Shown: positions 45,450 through 54,736 of the stretch, in pieces
How the letters are laid out: every line of letters begins with the position of its first letter
Position numbering within the stretch: the stretch's first letter is position 1
DNA from: an uncultured Thiohalocapsa sp.
Lineage (GTDB): Bacteria > Pseudomonadota > Gammaproteobacteria > Chromatiales > Chromatiaceae
Assembly (NCBI RefSeq): GCF_913063425.1
Contig: NZ_CAJXYK010000007.1
Location: 1 to 64,000 of the forward strand
Reading direction: 5' to 3'
Length of the DNA: 64,000 nt
Notes under the pieces: model-generated
Told to the model about the DNA's origin: nothing
Databases searched by the model: none
Seen by the model: the letters and a program-made list of their open reading frames with translations, nothing else
Made by a program: the position numbers and the translations under genes

Positions 45450-45743
45450 GCCATCAGCGTCCGCAGCCCAGCGATGTCCCGGGTGGTCAGCAAAATGCAC
45501 GCCAGGCCTGGCCACAGCCAGGCGTGCGGGGCCTGACCGGGTGGGTGCTGATCCCGCTCCGCGGCATCAAGGCGGCCGATGTGCGGCCTGTCCGCCCTCG
45601 GCTTGCTATGGGGCGGGCCGCGGCTCGATACCAGGCAAAGGCCGATGGGCGACTCGGGGCGCAGGTGCAACAGTGCCCGTCCGAGGGGGTGGCTCGGCGT
45701 TGCCGCCGCTCCCGCCCAAGCCATCGCAACCGGGAGTCGGCTC

Positions 45744-46910
45744 ATGCAGACGACGTTGTTCTCATGCCCGCATGCCACCATCGGCGCAGGGGCTGGTGCC
45801 GCATCACCTGGCTCGGCCCTGGGGCGGCCACACGGAGATGGGCTGCGTCGGGCGTTGTACGGCATCCGTCGCTGCGGGCTGCGCGCGGGCCTCTTGTGGG
45901 CGGCGCTGCTGCTCGCAGGCTGCGCCGGGCTGCCGGAGATTGGTCTGTTCATGCAGCCGGCGCAGCGCACCGACCGCTTTGTGCTGCCGGACCCGGACAC
46001 CGATGTCGTGGGACAAGTCCAGTACGTGGTGGCCCGCGACGAAGACACCTTGCCGGACTTCGCCCGCCGCTACGGGCTGGGTTACGACGAAATCGTCGCG
46101 GCCAATCCGGATGTGGACCCCTGGCTGCCGGGGGCAGGCACCCGTGTGGTGCTGCCGACCCGCTTCGTGCTGCCGGATGCCCCGCGCGAGGGCATCGTGC
46201 TGAACCTGCCGGCGCTGCGGCTCTTCTACTATCCGCCGGTGGAGGAGGGCGAGCCGCGCGTGGTGGTCACGCATCCCGTCGGCATCGGCCGCGAGGGCTG
46301 GCGCACGCCCGTCGGGCGCATGCGCATCATCCAGAAGACGGAGAACCCCGCCTGGCGGCCGCCGGCCTCCATCCGCCGCGAGCACGCCAAGCGCGGCGAC
46401 CCGCTGCCGGCGGTGGTGCCGGCGGGGCCGGACAACCCGCTCGGCAGCCATGCCATGCGCCTGAGCCGCCCGAGCTACCTGCTGCACGGCACCAACAAGC
46501 CCTATGGCGTCGGCATGCGCGTGAGCCACGGCTGCGTGCGGCTGTATCCGGAGGATATCTCACGCCTGTTCGCGGAGGTGCCCGTGGGTACCGACGTGCA
46601 CATCGTCAATCAACCCTATCTTGCCGGCTGGCAGGACGGTGTGCTGCACCTGGAGGCCCATGCGCCGCTCGCCGAGGACGCCAAGCGCTGGCAGGGGAGC
46701 CTCGCCCCCATGGAGAAGGTCCTGCGATCCGCCAGTACGGATGCGCCGGATGCCGTCGACTGGGAGCAGGCGCAGACGGTGGCGCGCGCCGCCCGCGGGC
46801 TGCCCGTGCCCGTCGGCGCCGGGAGCCCGGACCCGGATCAGGTCATCGCCGCTGCGCGTCGGGCGCCGCGGGTGCCGCCCTGGGCGGAGCCGCTGCCGCA
46901 GCCCGATTGA
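45744..46910 (+). CDS. L,D-transpeptidase lipoprotein (LysM-YkuD)
   Basis: 388 residues. A long N-terminal leader ends in a lipobox, LLLAGCAG, with Cys near 57. A LysM-like segment (QYVVARDEDTLPDFARRYGL, then EIVAANPDVDPWLPG) comes next. The YkuD catalytic domain has IVLNLPALRLFYYPP, LHGTNKPYGVGMRVSHGCVR and LYPEDI (catalytic His-x-Cys). It should crosslink peptidoglycan or attach proteins to it from the outer face of a membrane. The first ~35 residues are longer than usual before a lipoprotein signal, so the true start may be an internal codon nearer 45850. GGGAG does precede ATG 45744. Confidence 0.87.
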   Translation: MQTTLFSCPHATIGAGAGAASPGSALGRPHGDGLRRALYGIRRCGLRAGLLWAALLLAGCAGLPEIGLFMQPAQRTDRFVLPDPDTDVVGQVQYVVARDEDTLPDFARRYGLGYDEIVAANPDVDPWLPGAGTRVVLPTRFVLPDAPREGIVLNLPALRLFYYPPVEEGEPRVVVTHPVGIGREGWRTPVGRMRIIQKTENPAWRPPASIRREHAKRGDPLPAVVPAGPDNPLGSHAMRLSRPSYLLHGTNKPYGVGMRVSHGCVRLYPEDISRLFAEVPVGTDVHIVNQPYLAGWQDGVLHLEAHAPLAEDAKRWQGSLAPMEKVLRSASTDAPDAVDWEQAQTVARAARGLPVPVGAGSPDPDQVIAAARRAPRVPPWAEPLPQPD

Positions 46911-47058
46911 GCCGGAGACTGATCGTCGCCTGGGCTCGGCCGGGTCCCACCGGACGCGGCAGACGCAGCTCGGCAGGATGCGGCGACGACGGGCGTCGGG
47001 CAGTGTATGGTCAGGGCATCGCTCATAAAGCGCCGGCCCTGCCATCACGGAGCCTTGC

Positions 47059-48183
47059 ATGATCATCGGCATCCCCACCGAGACCAAACCCCAGGAGCGG
47101 CGGGTCGCCGCGGTGCCCGCCATGGTGCATGACCTGGTGGAGCAAGGGCATCGGGTACTGGTGCAGGCGGGCGCCGGGCAGGGTGCCGGTATCACGGATG
47201 CGCAGTTCGCCGCCGCCGGTGCGGAGTTGGTTGCGGATGCCGCGGCGGTGTGGCGTGACGCGGCGCTCATCGTCAAGGTCAAGGAGCCGCTGCCGGAGGA
47301 ATATCCGCTGCTCCGCCCGGGCCAGGTGCTCTTCACCTATTTCCACCTCGCCGCGAGCCGGACGCTCACCGACGCACTGCTCGCCAGCGGCGCCCATTGC
47401 TTCGCCTACGAGACGTTGACGGTGGACGGCCGACTGCCGCTGCTCGCCCCCATGAGCGAGGTCGCCGGGCGCATGGCGGTGCAGGCGGGTGCCTTTTACC
47501 TGGAGGCCCACAACGGCGGCCGCGGCCTGCTGCTGGGCGGCGTGGCCGGCGTGCTGCCGGCCAAGGTGCTCATCATCGGCGGCGGCAGCGTCGGCACCGA
47601 GGCCGCGAAGATGGCCGCCGGGCTCGGCGCGAACGTGATCGTCATGGACATCGACCTGGACCGCCTGCGGCATCTGGCGGACATCCTCCCCGCCAACGTC
47701 ACGACGCTGGCCAGCAGCCGTCACGCGCTGCGCGAGCTGCTGTCGGGGGCGGACCTGGTCATCGGCGCCGTGCTGGTGAGCGGCGCCCGGGCGCCGGTGC
47801 TGCTCCGCCGCGCCGATCTGGCCCTGATGCAGGACGACGGACCGGTGCTGGTGGACGTGGCCATCGACCAGGGCGGCTGCTTCGAGACCAGCCGGCCCAC
47901 CACCCACGCGGAGCCGACTTACGTGGTCGATGGCGTCGTGCACTACTGTGTGGCCAACATCCCCGGGGCCGTGCCGCGCACCGCGACCTTCGCCCTCACC
48001 AATGCCACCAAGCCCTATGTGGAGCTGCTCGCTGGGCTGCTGGACGAGGGCGGGCCAGCCGCCGCCGCGGCGCATCCCGTTCTGGGCACCGCGGCCAACG
48101 TGCTGGCGGGTGAGCTGACGCAGCCGGCGGTGGCGGCGGCCTTCGGGCTGCCTTGGCGGGCACCGGCGGAGGTCTTGCCTTAG
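47059..48183 (+). CDS. ald: Alanine dehydrogenase
   Basis: 374 residues, normal for NAD-dependent L-alanine dehydrogenase (alanine + NAD to pyruvate + ammonia). Visible features are MIIGIPTETKPQERRVAAVP, the substrate Lys and His in VKVKEPLPEEY and LFTYFHLAAS, the loop LAPMSEVAGRMAVQAGAFYL, and the Rossmann motif LIIGGGSVGTEAAKMAAGLG. One internal oddity is GGCFETSRPTTHAEPTYVVD, which is nevertheless family-typical. Single plus-strand gene. Confidence 0.94.
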   Translation: MIIGIPTETKPQERRVAAVPAMVHDLVEQGHRVLVQAGAGQGAGITDAQFAAAGAELVADAAAVWRDAALIVKVKEPLPEEYPLLRPGQVLFTYFHLAASRTLTDALLASGAHCFAYETLTVDGRLPLLAPMSEVAGRMAVQAGAFYLEAHNGGRGLLLGGVAGVLPAKVLIIGGGSVGTEAAKMAAGLGANVIVMDIDLDRLRHLADILPANVTTLASSRHALRELLSGADLVIGAVLVSGARAPVLLRRADLALMQDDGPVLVDVAIDQGGCFETSRPTTHAEPTYVVDGVVHYCVANIPGAVPRTATFALTNATKPYVELLAGLLDEGGPAAAAAHPVLGTAANVLAGELTQPAVAAAFGLPWRAPAEVLP

Positions 48184-48433
48184 GGAGAGCGGCGGGTGCA
48201 TGCAACCGTGCGTCCGCGCAGCCGGGCGCGCTCAGGACCGCACGAGAGCCGGTGCTGCTGTGGGAGCGGCGTCCCCGCCGCGACGAGCCCTCGGTCGCGG
48301 CGGAGCGGGACAGGTCTCACGCACCTGGCCGAGGGCGTCCATAAGGGCTGCATATACTCGTTCTGATGCAATCGAGCGGGTCGTCTTGTTTTCGCGGCTT
48401 CGCGCCTTCGCGTGAGCCAACTGGAGGTCCACC

Positions 48434-49504
48434 ATGAGCACATCAGCCAGCATGCGCGGCGTCCTCCTGACCGGCCACGGTGGACTCGACAAGCTCGAGG
48501 TCCGCGACGACATCCCGGTGCCGGCGCCCAGGCGGGGGGACGTGCTGATCCGCGTCGGCGCCGCCGCTGTCAACAACACCGACATCAACACCCGCATCGG
48601 CTGGTACTCCAGGCGCCACGCGCCGGGCGAGGAGGGCGTTGCCGACGATGCCAGCTGGGGCGGCAAGCCGCTCGATCTGCCCCGCATCCAGGGCATCGAC
48701 GTCTGCGGCGAGATCGTTGCGGTGGGCGTCGGCGTGGCGGCGGCGCGCATCGGTGAGCGGGTCCTGGTGGAGCCCTGCCTGCGGGAGGCCGGCGGGCAGC
48801 CGCTGGACCCGCCCTGGTACCTGGGCTCCGAGTGCGACGGCGGCTTCGCGGAATACGTCGTCGTTGCAGCGCGGCATGCGCATCGCATCGACAGCCCCCT
48901 CACCGATGTGGAGCTGGCCTCTTTTCCCTGTTCCTACTCGACGGCCGAAAACCTGCTGCACCGCGCCGGGCTCGCCGCCGGCGAGCGGGTGCTGATCACC
49001 GGCGCCTCCGGCGGCGTCGGCTCGGCGGCCATCCAGCTCGCCCGGCTGCGCGGAGCGGAGGTGATCGCGGTCACCAGGCCGGCCAAGGCCGAGGCGCTGC
49101 GGGCGCTGGGCGCGGCGCACACGCTGTCACGCGACGACGCGCCGGCGGCGGCGCTCGGCGCCGGCAGCGTCGATGTCGTCGTGGATCTGGTGGGGGGCGA
49201 CGGCTTCCCGGGGCTGCTGGAGGTGCTGCGGCCCGGCGGTCGCTATGCGACTTCCGGCGCCATCGCCGGTGCGCTGGTGACCCTGGACCTGCGCACGCTC
49301 TACCTCAAGGACCTGACCATGCTCGGCTGTACGGCGCTGGATGCGGCGGTCTTCCCGGCGCTGGTGGGCTACATCGCGCAGGGGCGATTGCGGCCCCTGG
49401 TGGCCGGGACCTTCCCGCTCGCGGAGATCGCCGCGGCGCAGACGGCGTTCCTCACGAAGCAGCACGTGGGCAAGCTGGTGCTCAGGGTCGCGGCGGTGAC
49501 CTGA
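48434..49504 (+). CDS. Zinc-free MDR / quinone-oxidoreductase-like alcohol dehydrogenase
   Basis: 356 residues of the medium-chain dehydrogenase/reductase superfamily. GroES-like N-domain (VLIRVGAAAVNNTDINTRIG, QGIDVCGEIVAVGVGV) and NADPH-binding domain with VLITGASGGVGSAAIQLARL and DLVGGDGFPGLLEVLRPGGR. The Cys set of zinc ADHs is incomplete, favouring an NADPH:quinone-reductase-like role. An unusually long loop follows the N-domain (WYSRRHAPGEEGVADDASWG). Its stop touches the stop of the convergent sulfurtransferase (0-bp gap). GGAGG lies ~8 bp before the ATG. Confidence 0.85.
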   Translation: MSTSASMRGVLLTGHGGLDKLEVRDDIPVPAPRRGDVLIRVGAAAVNNTDINTRIGWYSRRHAPGEEGVADDASWGGKPLDLPRIQGIDVCGEIVAVGVGVAAARIGERVLVEPCLREAGGQPLDPPWYLGSECDGGFAEYVVVAARHAHRIDSPLTDVELASFPCSYSTAENLLHRAGLAAGERVLITGASGGVGSAAIQLARLRGAEVIAVTRPAKAEALRALGAAHTLSRDDAPAAALGAGSVDVVVDLVGGDGFPGLLEVLRPGGRYATSGAIAGALVTLDLRTLYLKDLTMLGCTALDAAVFPALVGYIAQGRLRPLVAGTFPLAEIAAAQTAFLTKQHVGKLVLRVAAVT

Positions 49505-50356
49505 CTATCTGGCCACCGGCCGGGCCGGGTCCCGAATCCATTCACTCCAGGAGCCGGCGTAGAGCCGTGAGCCGGCGAGGCCCGCCAGCTCCATGGCGAA
49601 CAGGTTGTGGCAGGCGTTGACGCCGGAGCCGCAGCTGTGGCCGACCCGCGCCGGTGGGGTGTCGCCGAGCGCCGCCGTGAAGCGCTCGCGCAGGGCCTCA
49701 GGCGGCAGGAAGCGGCCGTCTGCGTCCAGGTTGCCGGTGAAGGGCAGGTTGATGGCGTCCGGGATGTGTCCCGCCACCGGGTCGATGGGCTCCTGCTCGC
49801 CGCGGAAGCGCTCGGGCGCACGGGCGTCGATGACCTGCACCCTGCCGTTCGGGAGCGCCGCCGCCAGGGCGTCCGTGCTGATCCAGCGATTGTCGTCCGG
49901 CTCTGGGGTGAAGACAGCCGGGGTCGGCGCCGGCACCTCGGTGGTGAGCGTGCCGCCCGCCGCCTGCCAGGCCCGCAGCCCACCGTCCAGCAGCCCGACA
50001 CGGGTGTGCCCGAGCCAGCGCAAGAGCCACCACAGCCGCACGGCGAAGGCGCCACCCATGTCGTCGTAGACCACGACCTCGGACGCATCGCCCACGCCGC
50101 AGCGCCGGAGCCAGTGCGCCAGCCCGGCGGCGTCCGGCAGGGGATGACGACCGCTGGTGGGCGTGATGGGGCCGGACAACTGGGCATCCAGGTGCGCATA
50201 CAGTGCCCCCGGCAGGTGACCGGCGGCGTAGGCCCGCGCGCCGGCCTCCGGGTCCGCCAAGGAGAAACGGCAGTCGAACAGCACCAGACATCGCTCCCCC
50301 AGGCGCTGCCGGAGCACTTCTGCCGGGACGAGCATCGGTTGCGGCGTGCTGTTCAT
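49505..50356 (-). CDS. Sulfurtransferase (thiosulfate / 3-mercaptopyruvate type, two rhodanese domains)
   Basis: 283 residues. N-terminal inactive rhodanese domain (VLFDCRFSLADPEAGARAYA, PLPDAAGLAHWLRRCGVGD) and C-terminal catalytic one with VIDARAPERFRG and the active-site loop HSCGSGVNACHN. The CGSGV loop fits 3-mercaptopyruvate sulfurtransferases; thiosulfate rhodaneses usually carry a basic loop (CRxGxR). The last Trp-rich motif LYAGSWSEWIRDPARPVA is diagnostic of the family. ATG 50356 fits the family start. Cytoplasmic. Confidence 0.9.
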   Translation of the reverse strand: MNSTPQPMLVPAEVLRQRLGERCLVLFDCRFSLADPEAGARAYAAGHLPGALYAHLDAQLSGPITPTSGRHPLPDAAGLAHWLRRCGVGDASEVVVYDDMGGAFAVRLWWLLRWLGHTRVGLLDGGLRAWQAAGGTLTTEVPAPTPAVFTPEPDDNRWISTDALAAALPNGRVQVIDARAPERFRGEQEPIDPVAGHIPDAINLPFTGNLDADGRFLPPEALRERFTAALGDTPPARVGHSCGSGVNACHNLFAMELAGLAGSRLYAGSWSEWIRDPARPVAR

Positions 50357-51041
50357 GCTGGGCTGAGATCGCGGGCGTTGGCGGCCTCGGGGCCGGATGT
50401 GGGCCGTCGGGTCGACGGGGTTGTCCATTGTCCGCTGTGCGGTGAGTGGTGCAAGTCCCTTTGCCTGTGGCGCCGGCTCGATGGGCCGGCTGCGGTGGGT
50501 CGGGCGCGGCCTTGCCGGCTCGGCCCGGCCGCGGGACACCGTTGCGTCGTAGAGAAAAGACGACAGCAGAAGCCTTTTCGCCGCTGAGTACGCAGCGAAG
50601 ATGCGTGGTATAGGTTACACTGTCTTTGATTCGCAACAACTGAGCTGGAATCGGCCGCAGAGCGTCAATTCCTCCAAAGCTGTTGATTGGGATCAGGAGC
50701 GTCGTAAAGGATCAACGCGAAGCCCGCGGGTTACCCGCACAGTGCCGGAGGTGCGGCAGGTTGTATGCGATGGTACAGATGCAACGCTGTGGTCAAGGCT
50801 TGTGCGCATGCACCCGCAGCTCGGTGTCGGCGGCAAGGTTGGTCGGTGGCAATGCCCGCGGCGGCAGCGCAGCGGGGGCGGCGCGCGCCGCGGGTATGCC
50901 ACCGCACAGGGGCTTGGGTCGTGCGTGCTCCGGCGCCGAATCGATCGGCCGGCGCCGGGGGACGTGCGGCCCATCTTGATTGGCTGACCTGTGCGGTGAC
51001 GGGCGCCGCGGCTGTGGTCGCCTGATCGAGCGCGCCTGCCG
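50357..51041. other. Intergenic, no gene recognised
   Basis: A 128-codon plus-strand frame (50601-50987) starts at ATG but reads as basic low-complexity sequence without a ribosome site and is not annotated. GCGGGTTACCCGC near 50730 is a small palindrome. The patch 50550-50720 is lower in GC than the flanks. Confidence 0.45.
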
Positions 51042-51719
51042 TCAAAGAAAATCACCGAGCTTCATGCCATGCCCGCTGTCGCGGTATGCCGCCTGCGCCA
51101 GGAACAGCTCTGCGGCGGAGAGAGCGTCGCTGAGCGCGTTGTGGGCACCATGGCGGGGCAGATTGTAGCGCTCGCACAGCGCGTGCAGGCGCAGGTCGGA
51201 CCCCTTGAACGGAATCTGCCGGCGCTCCAGCAGGCGGCGGGCGACGGATTGGGTGTCCACGGCGCGGATCAGCAGCCCCACACCCCAGAGTTGCTTGCAG
51301 GCGGCGCTCAGAAAGCCGAGCTCGATGCGTGCATGGTGCGCAATCAGCACCCGGCCGGAGAGCTCCCACAGCAGCTCCGGCAGCACGTGCGCCAGGTCCA
51401 GCCCGGTGGCGGCCTCGTCGTCGGTGATCTGGTGGATCACGGCGCTCTCGGCCGGGATCGCGCCCTCCACCCGCAGCAGCCGATGACGGGCCGTGCCGAG
51501 CCGGATGCGCTGCCCCGCCACGACCACCCAGCCGATGCTCAGGATCTGATCCTTACGGGCGTCGAGTCCGGTGGTCTCCAGGTCCACAGCGACGTACTCC
51601 ACGCTGCGATAGTCGCGGCTCGGCTGCGGCAGGGGCCAGGCGAAATAGTCCCGCAGCGGGCAGTCGGGAAGCCGCCGGAAGCGCGCGAGCCGGCGCTGCT
51701 CCAGCAGGAAGCCGCTCAT
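51042..51719 (-). CDS. DnaQ-like 3'-5' exonuclease (DEDDh)
   Basis: 225 residues. Exonuclease I motif YVAVDLETTGLDARKDQILS, Exo II region LIAHHARIELGFL and Exo III GAHNALSDALSAAELFLAQA with the invariant His and Asp. It resembles the PolC/epsilon-like exonucleases encoded beside DUF294 CBS proteins in many gammaproteobacteria. It starts 113 bp after that gene on the same strand and may be co-transcribed. In known clusters this pair is linked to the acetate permease/acetyl-CoA synthetase locus (family context). Confidence 0.87.
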   Translation of the reverse strand: MSGFLLEQRRLARFRRLPDCPLRDYFAWPLPQPSRDYRSVEYVAVDLETTGLDARKDQILSIGWVVVAGQRIRLGTARHRLLRVEGAIPAESAVIHQITDDEAATGLDLAHVLPELLWELSGRVLIAHHARIELGFLSAACKQLWGVGLLIRAVDTQSVARRLLERRQIPFKGSDLRLHALCERYNLPRHGAHNALSDALSAAELFLAQAAYRDSGHGMKLGDFL

Positions 51720-51832
51720 GCGCGTGCGGGCCGATGTGCAGGTCGCTCAGCCTGTGCGCCGGACACCGTGGCAGGCGCACGGCCGGCGTGCGGCATTCCA
51801 GGCGGCATCCCGGCCGGCATCGCGGGTGACCC

Positions 51833-53689
51833 TCAGGCGAAGCGCCCCGCCTGGTAGCGCTGACCGAGGGACTCCTGCATGGTGCTGATGAGGGCGAAGG
51901 CGTCCTTCAGATGGCCGCGCTCCAGCGGCGACAGGTCGTCGGGTGAGAGGAAGTTGTTCGCTTTCTCGCCGCGCTTCAGCTGGGCTGCCTGGTGGCGCAT
52001 GCGCAGGGTACCGATGAACTCGTAGGCGTCCACCAGGTTGTCGGCGCCGTCGGCACTGAGGGCGCGGGCGGCGCCGGCGGCGCGCAGGCGCTCCGGCGTG
52101 TTGATCTCGTCCAGGCCGGCGGACAGGGCGTAGACCCGCGCCAGATCCACGATGGGCACGATGCCGCGGTGCTTGACGTCGAAGGTGTGGTCGTGCTCGC
52201 CGCCGCGGATCAGTACGAACTTGCGGAAGAAGCCCAGCGGCGGCCGATGCTTGAGCGCATTGGCGGCCATATAGGCGATGTAGATGGTCTCCTTCTTCGA
52301 CATCGTGTGAATGCGCTCGGCGAGCTCGCCGAACAGTCCCTCGGGGTCATGGATGGGCCGCAGGTCGAAGAAGACGCTGGAGAGCATCAGCGCCATGGGC
52401 TCCGGGCGCTTGATCCAGGTATTGAAGTACTTGGTCCAGATCTTGAGCGGCTGGCGCCATTTGTCATTGCTGGCCATGACGTTGCCGGGACAGTAGACGT
52501 AGCCGCAGGCGTTCAGACCGTCATTGACCCGGCGCGCCAGCTGCTTGAAATAGTCGTCGTCGTCGGGCTTCAGATGGTCGGCAATGAGCAGCGCATTGTC
52601 CTGGTCGGAGTGCGAGGACTGCTCGCGCCGGGCCTGGGAGCCGCCGGCCATCCAGCTGTAGGGCACCGGAGGTGCGCCGAGCTCGGCTTCCGCCAGCTCC
52701 AGCAGCCGCAGGGTAATGGCATCGGTGATCGCGGTGATGGCCTGGCCGATCTGGCTGGCCGTGGCCCCGGAGTGCACCAGCTGGATCTGGAGCTCCGGGA
52801 GTCGTTTGCTGATGGTTGCGAGGGTCTCCACCGACTCCGCCTTGCGGATGTCGCCCACCAGGTACACGGCATTGGCGCTCTGCACCCGCACCAGGTCCGA
52901 CGTGGAGACGACGCCGCGCACGCCCGTCTCGTCAAGCACCGGCAGGTGGTGCACATTGAGCCGCGACATGGTGATCAGCGCCTCGAAGCCCAGGGTGTCG
53001 GCGCGCACCGTGTGCAGGCGCTCGGTCATAATCCGGCGCACCGGCTCCTCCGGCGACAGGCCGGCGGCGAGGCAGCGGTTGCGCAGGTCCCGGTCGGTGA
53101 TCATGCCGACCAGCCGGCCCTCGTCCACCAGGACCAGGGACGACACCCTGGCCTCGCTCATGATGCGCGCGGCGTCGCGGATGCTGATGTCCGGGCCGCC
53201 CTGCGTCACCGGCCGGCTCAGCAGATCCCCCACCTGGACGGTCATCAGCGCCGTGCCGGCGGTGTCGTCCTTCATGGTGTCCAGCGCGCGGCGCATGCGG
53301 TCGGACATGGAGGCGTCGAAGTGCGCCGCGAAGGCCGAGTGCGCTTCCCGCAGCCGGTCCAGCTCGGCGCAGGGGAGCAGGTAGGCGAGGGTGTCCTCGG
53401 CGGTCTTGCCGGACAGGTCCGCCATGCCGGCGCCGCACGGCGACGGGCACAGATCCCCTTCGGCGAGCTTGCTGATCAGATTGCCCTCGGCGTCGCGCAT
53501 CTCGACGGCGCCGCGGCGCAGGATATAGAGACAGGGCGTGTCGTCATCGTCGGGCGGAAAGGGGCTGCCCCGGCGCAGATAGCGCACCGCGAGCCGTTGC
53601 GGCAGGGCGTCCAGGGCATCGGCGGGAAGTCGGTCGAAGGGGGCGTGGCTCGCCAGGAATTCGCGGATCTCGATGAGCTCGACGTCCAT
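51833..53689 (-). CDS. cNMP-binding / CBS / DUF294 nucleotidyltransferase-like regulator
   Basis: 618 residues. A Crp-like cyclic-nucleotide-binding domain (1-110, LYILRRGAVEMRDAEGNLIS) is followed by two CBS domains (SIRDAARIMSEARVSSLVLV, FEALITMSRLNVHHLPVLDE). Next is a DUF294 nucleotidyltransferase-like domain with the GS..SD.D motif (GGSQARREQSSHSDQDNALL), then DUF294_C (RGIVPIVDLARVYALSAGLD). GAGG precedes ATG 53689. Such proteins are thought to adjust metabolism or PII-like signalling by nucleotidylation, unproven here. The open frame upstream of 53689 has no homology. Confidence 0.9.
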   Translation of the reverse strand: MDVELIEIREFLASHAPFDRLPADALDALPQRLAVRYLRRGSPFPPDDDDTPCLYILRRGAVEMRDAEGNLISKLAEGDLCPSPCGAGMADLSGKTAEDTLAYLLPCAELDRLREAHSAFAAHFDASMSDRMRRALDTMKDDTAGTALMTVQVGDLLSRPVTQGGPDISIRDAARIMSEARVSSLVLVDEGRLVGMITDRDLRNRCLAAGLSPEEPVRRIMTERLHTVRADTLGFEALITMSRLNVHHLPVLDETGVRGVVSTSDLVRVQSANAVYLVGDIRKAESVETLATISKRLPELQIQLVHSGATASQIGQAITAITDAITLRLLELAEAELGAPPVPYSWMAGGSQARREQSSHSDQDNALLIADHLKPDDDDYFKQLARRVNDGLNACGYVYCPGNVMASNDKWRQPLKIWTKYFNTWIKRPEPMALMLSSVFFDLRPIHDPEGLFGELAERIHTMSKKETIYIAYMAANALKHRPPLGFFRKFVLIRGGEHDHTFDVKHRGIVPIVDLARVYALSAGLDEINTPERLRAAGAARALSADGADNLVDAYEFIGTLRMRHQAAQLKRGEKANNFLSPDDLSPLERGHLKDAFALISTMQESLGQRYQAGRFA

Positions 53690-54299
53690 TGCTGCCTCGT
53701 TTTGGTGGGCCGGCACAGACCGCCGCCGGGACCCGCGCACCATAACCCAATCGCAGCCCTGCGGCATCCGGTGGAGCTGCGTTGGGTCAAGTGCCCCCGC
53801 ACGCACGGGCAGGCAGCTTCCAGGGCGCAAGCCGAGCCTTGATCCTAGGTCCCCGGCAGCACTGCATCCGCTGGTCGCAATGACCCGCCGCCTGTCTCAA
53901 TACGCCCGCCGTCGTCGTCGAAACGTGGCCATGATCACTATACTTGCAGGCGTCAACACGACCGCGTGAATGCGATTGCCGGGAATTGCGGCAGCCTGTC
54001 CAGCGATCTTCGTTCATTATCCGATGGAGTGGTCGAGCCATTAGCGATTGTCATTGACGCGCAGCCATGGCTCGGCGATGGCAAGCACCGCTGCATCCCA
54101 TGGGGAGCGGCTTGCATGACAAGGAGCCCGGGTTGGGCCTTGAGCCCCGGGCTGGGTCATCAGCTCGGGGCGAGTCATGTGCCTGCGGTAAGCGGGTAAA
54201 GGTTTGCGGCCGCGGCACTGGCTTGCCCAGGCATGGAGTACCAGGTCGTTCGACACGGCGCCGATGCAGCGGCGTATCCACTAAAGACGGAGGGGAGGC
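53690..54299. other. Intergenic with one hairpin, no gene recognised
   Basis: AGCCCGGG (54125-54132) / CCCGGGCT (54146-54153) is a perfect 8-bp inverted repeat with a 13-nt loop. Otherwise only the promoters of the divergent genes are expected. 53930-54060 is relatively AT-rich. Confidence 0.5.
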
Positions 54300-54533
54300 A
54301 TGACCATCTCATTGTCCGACGTGCTGATCCATATCGATGAAACCCTGAGTGCGCAGCGGCGCCAGGCGGTGGAGGAGGACCTGCGCGCCATCGACGGCGT
54401 TGTCAGCGTGAAGATGCCGGACGACCGGCCGCATCTGACGCTGGTGGAGTATGTGAGCGATAAAGTGGATGCCCAGCGCCTGCTGGCGGCTGTGCTGGGC
54501 CAGGGAGTGCATGCGGAGCTGGTCGGACTCTGA
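54300..54533 (+). CDS. Small HMA-like protein without metal ligands
   Basis: 77 residues with a beta-alpha-beta-beta-alpha-beta pattern (ISLSDVLIHIDETLSAQRRQ, VEEDLRAIDGVVSVKMPDDR, LTLVEYVSDKVDAQRLLAAV) like heavy-metal-associated domains. The CxxC metal site is absent. A strong AGGGGAGG ribosome site precedes the ATG. Function unknown. It lies 203 bp upstream of chrA on the same strand and could be co-expressed with it. Confidence 0.75.
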   Translation: MTISLSDVLIHIDETLSAQRRQAVEEDLRAIDGVVSVKMPDDRPHLTLVEYVSDKVDAQRLLAAVLGQGVHAELVGL

Positions 54534-54736
54534 GCAGCCGGCCGTGCGCTGAGCCGTCGGCGGTCGGCAGGCTGCTCGCCGTCCGCCGCCGCGCCCTGTG
54601 CAGCGGCAGCATCCGGCAGGACAGTTGGATGCGGCGCCGCCTGCGTGACGGCGGGCACGCAGGCCCTGCCGCCGTCATCCGCACGTCACACAAGCCCGTT
54701 AGCCTCCGGGCGAGACACGGCCCGGAGGTGCCCCTA

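Noticed and set aside
50601-50987. Possible 128-residue plus-strand gene
   Set aside because: No ribosome site, basic low-complexity translation, no family resemblance.
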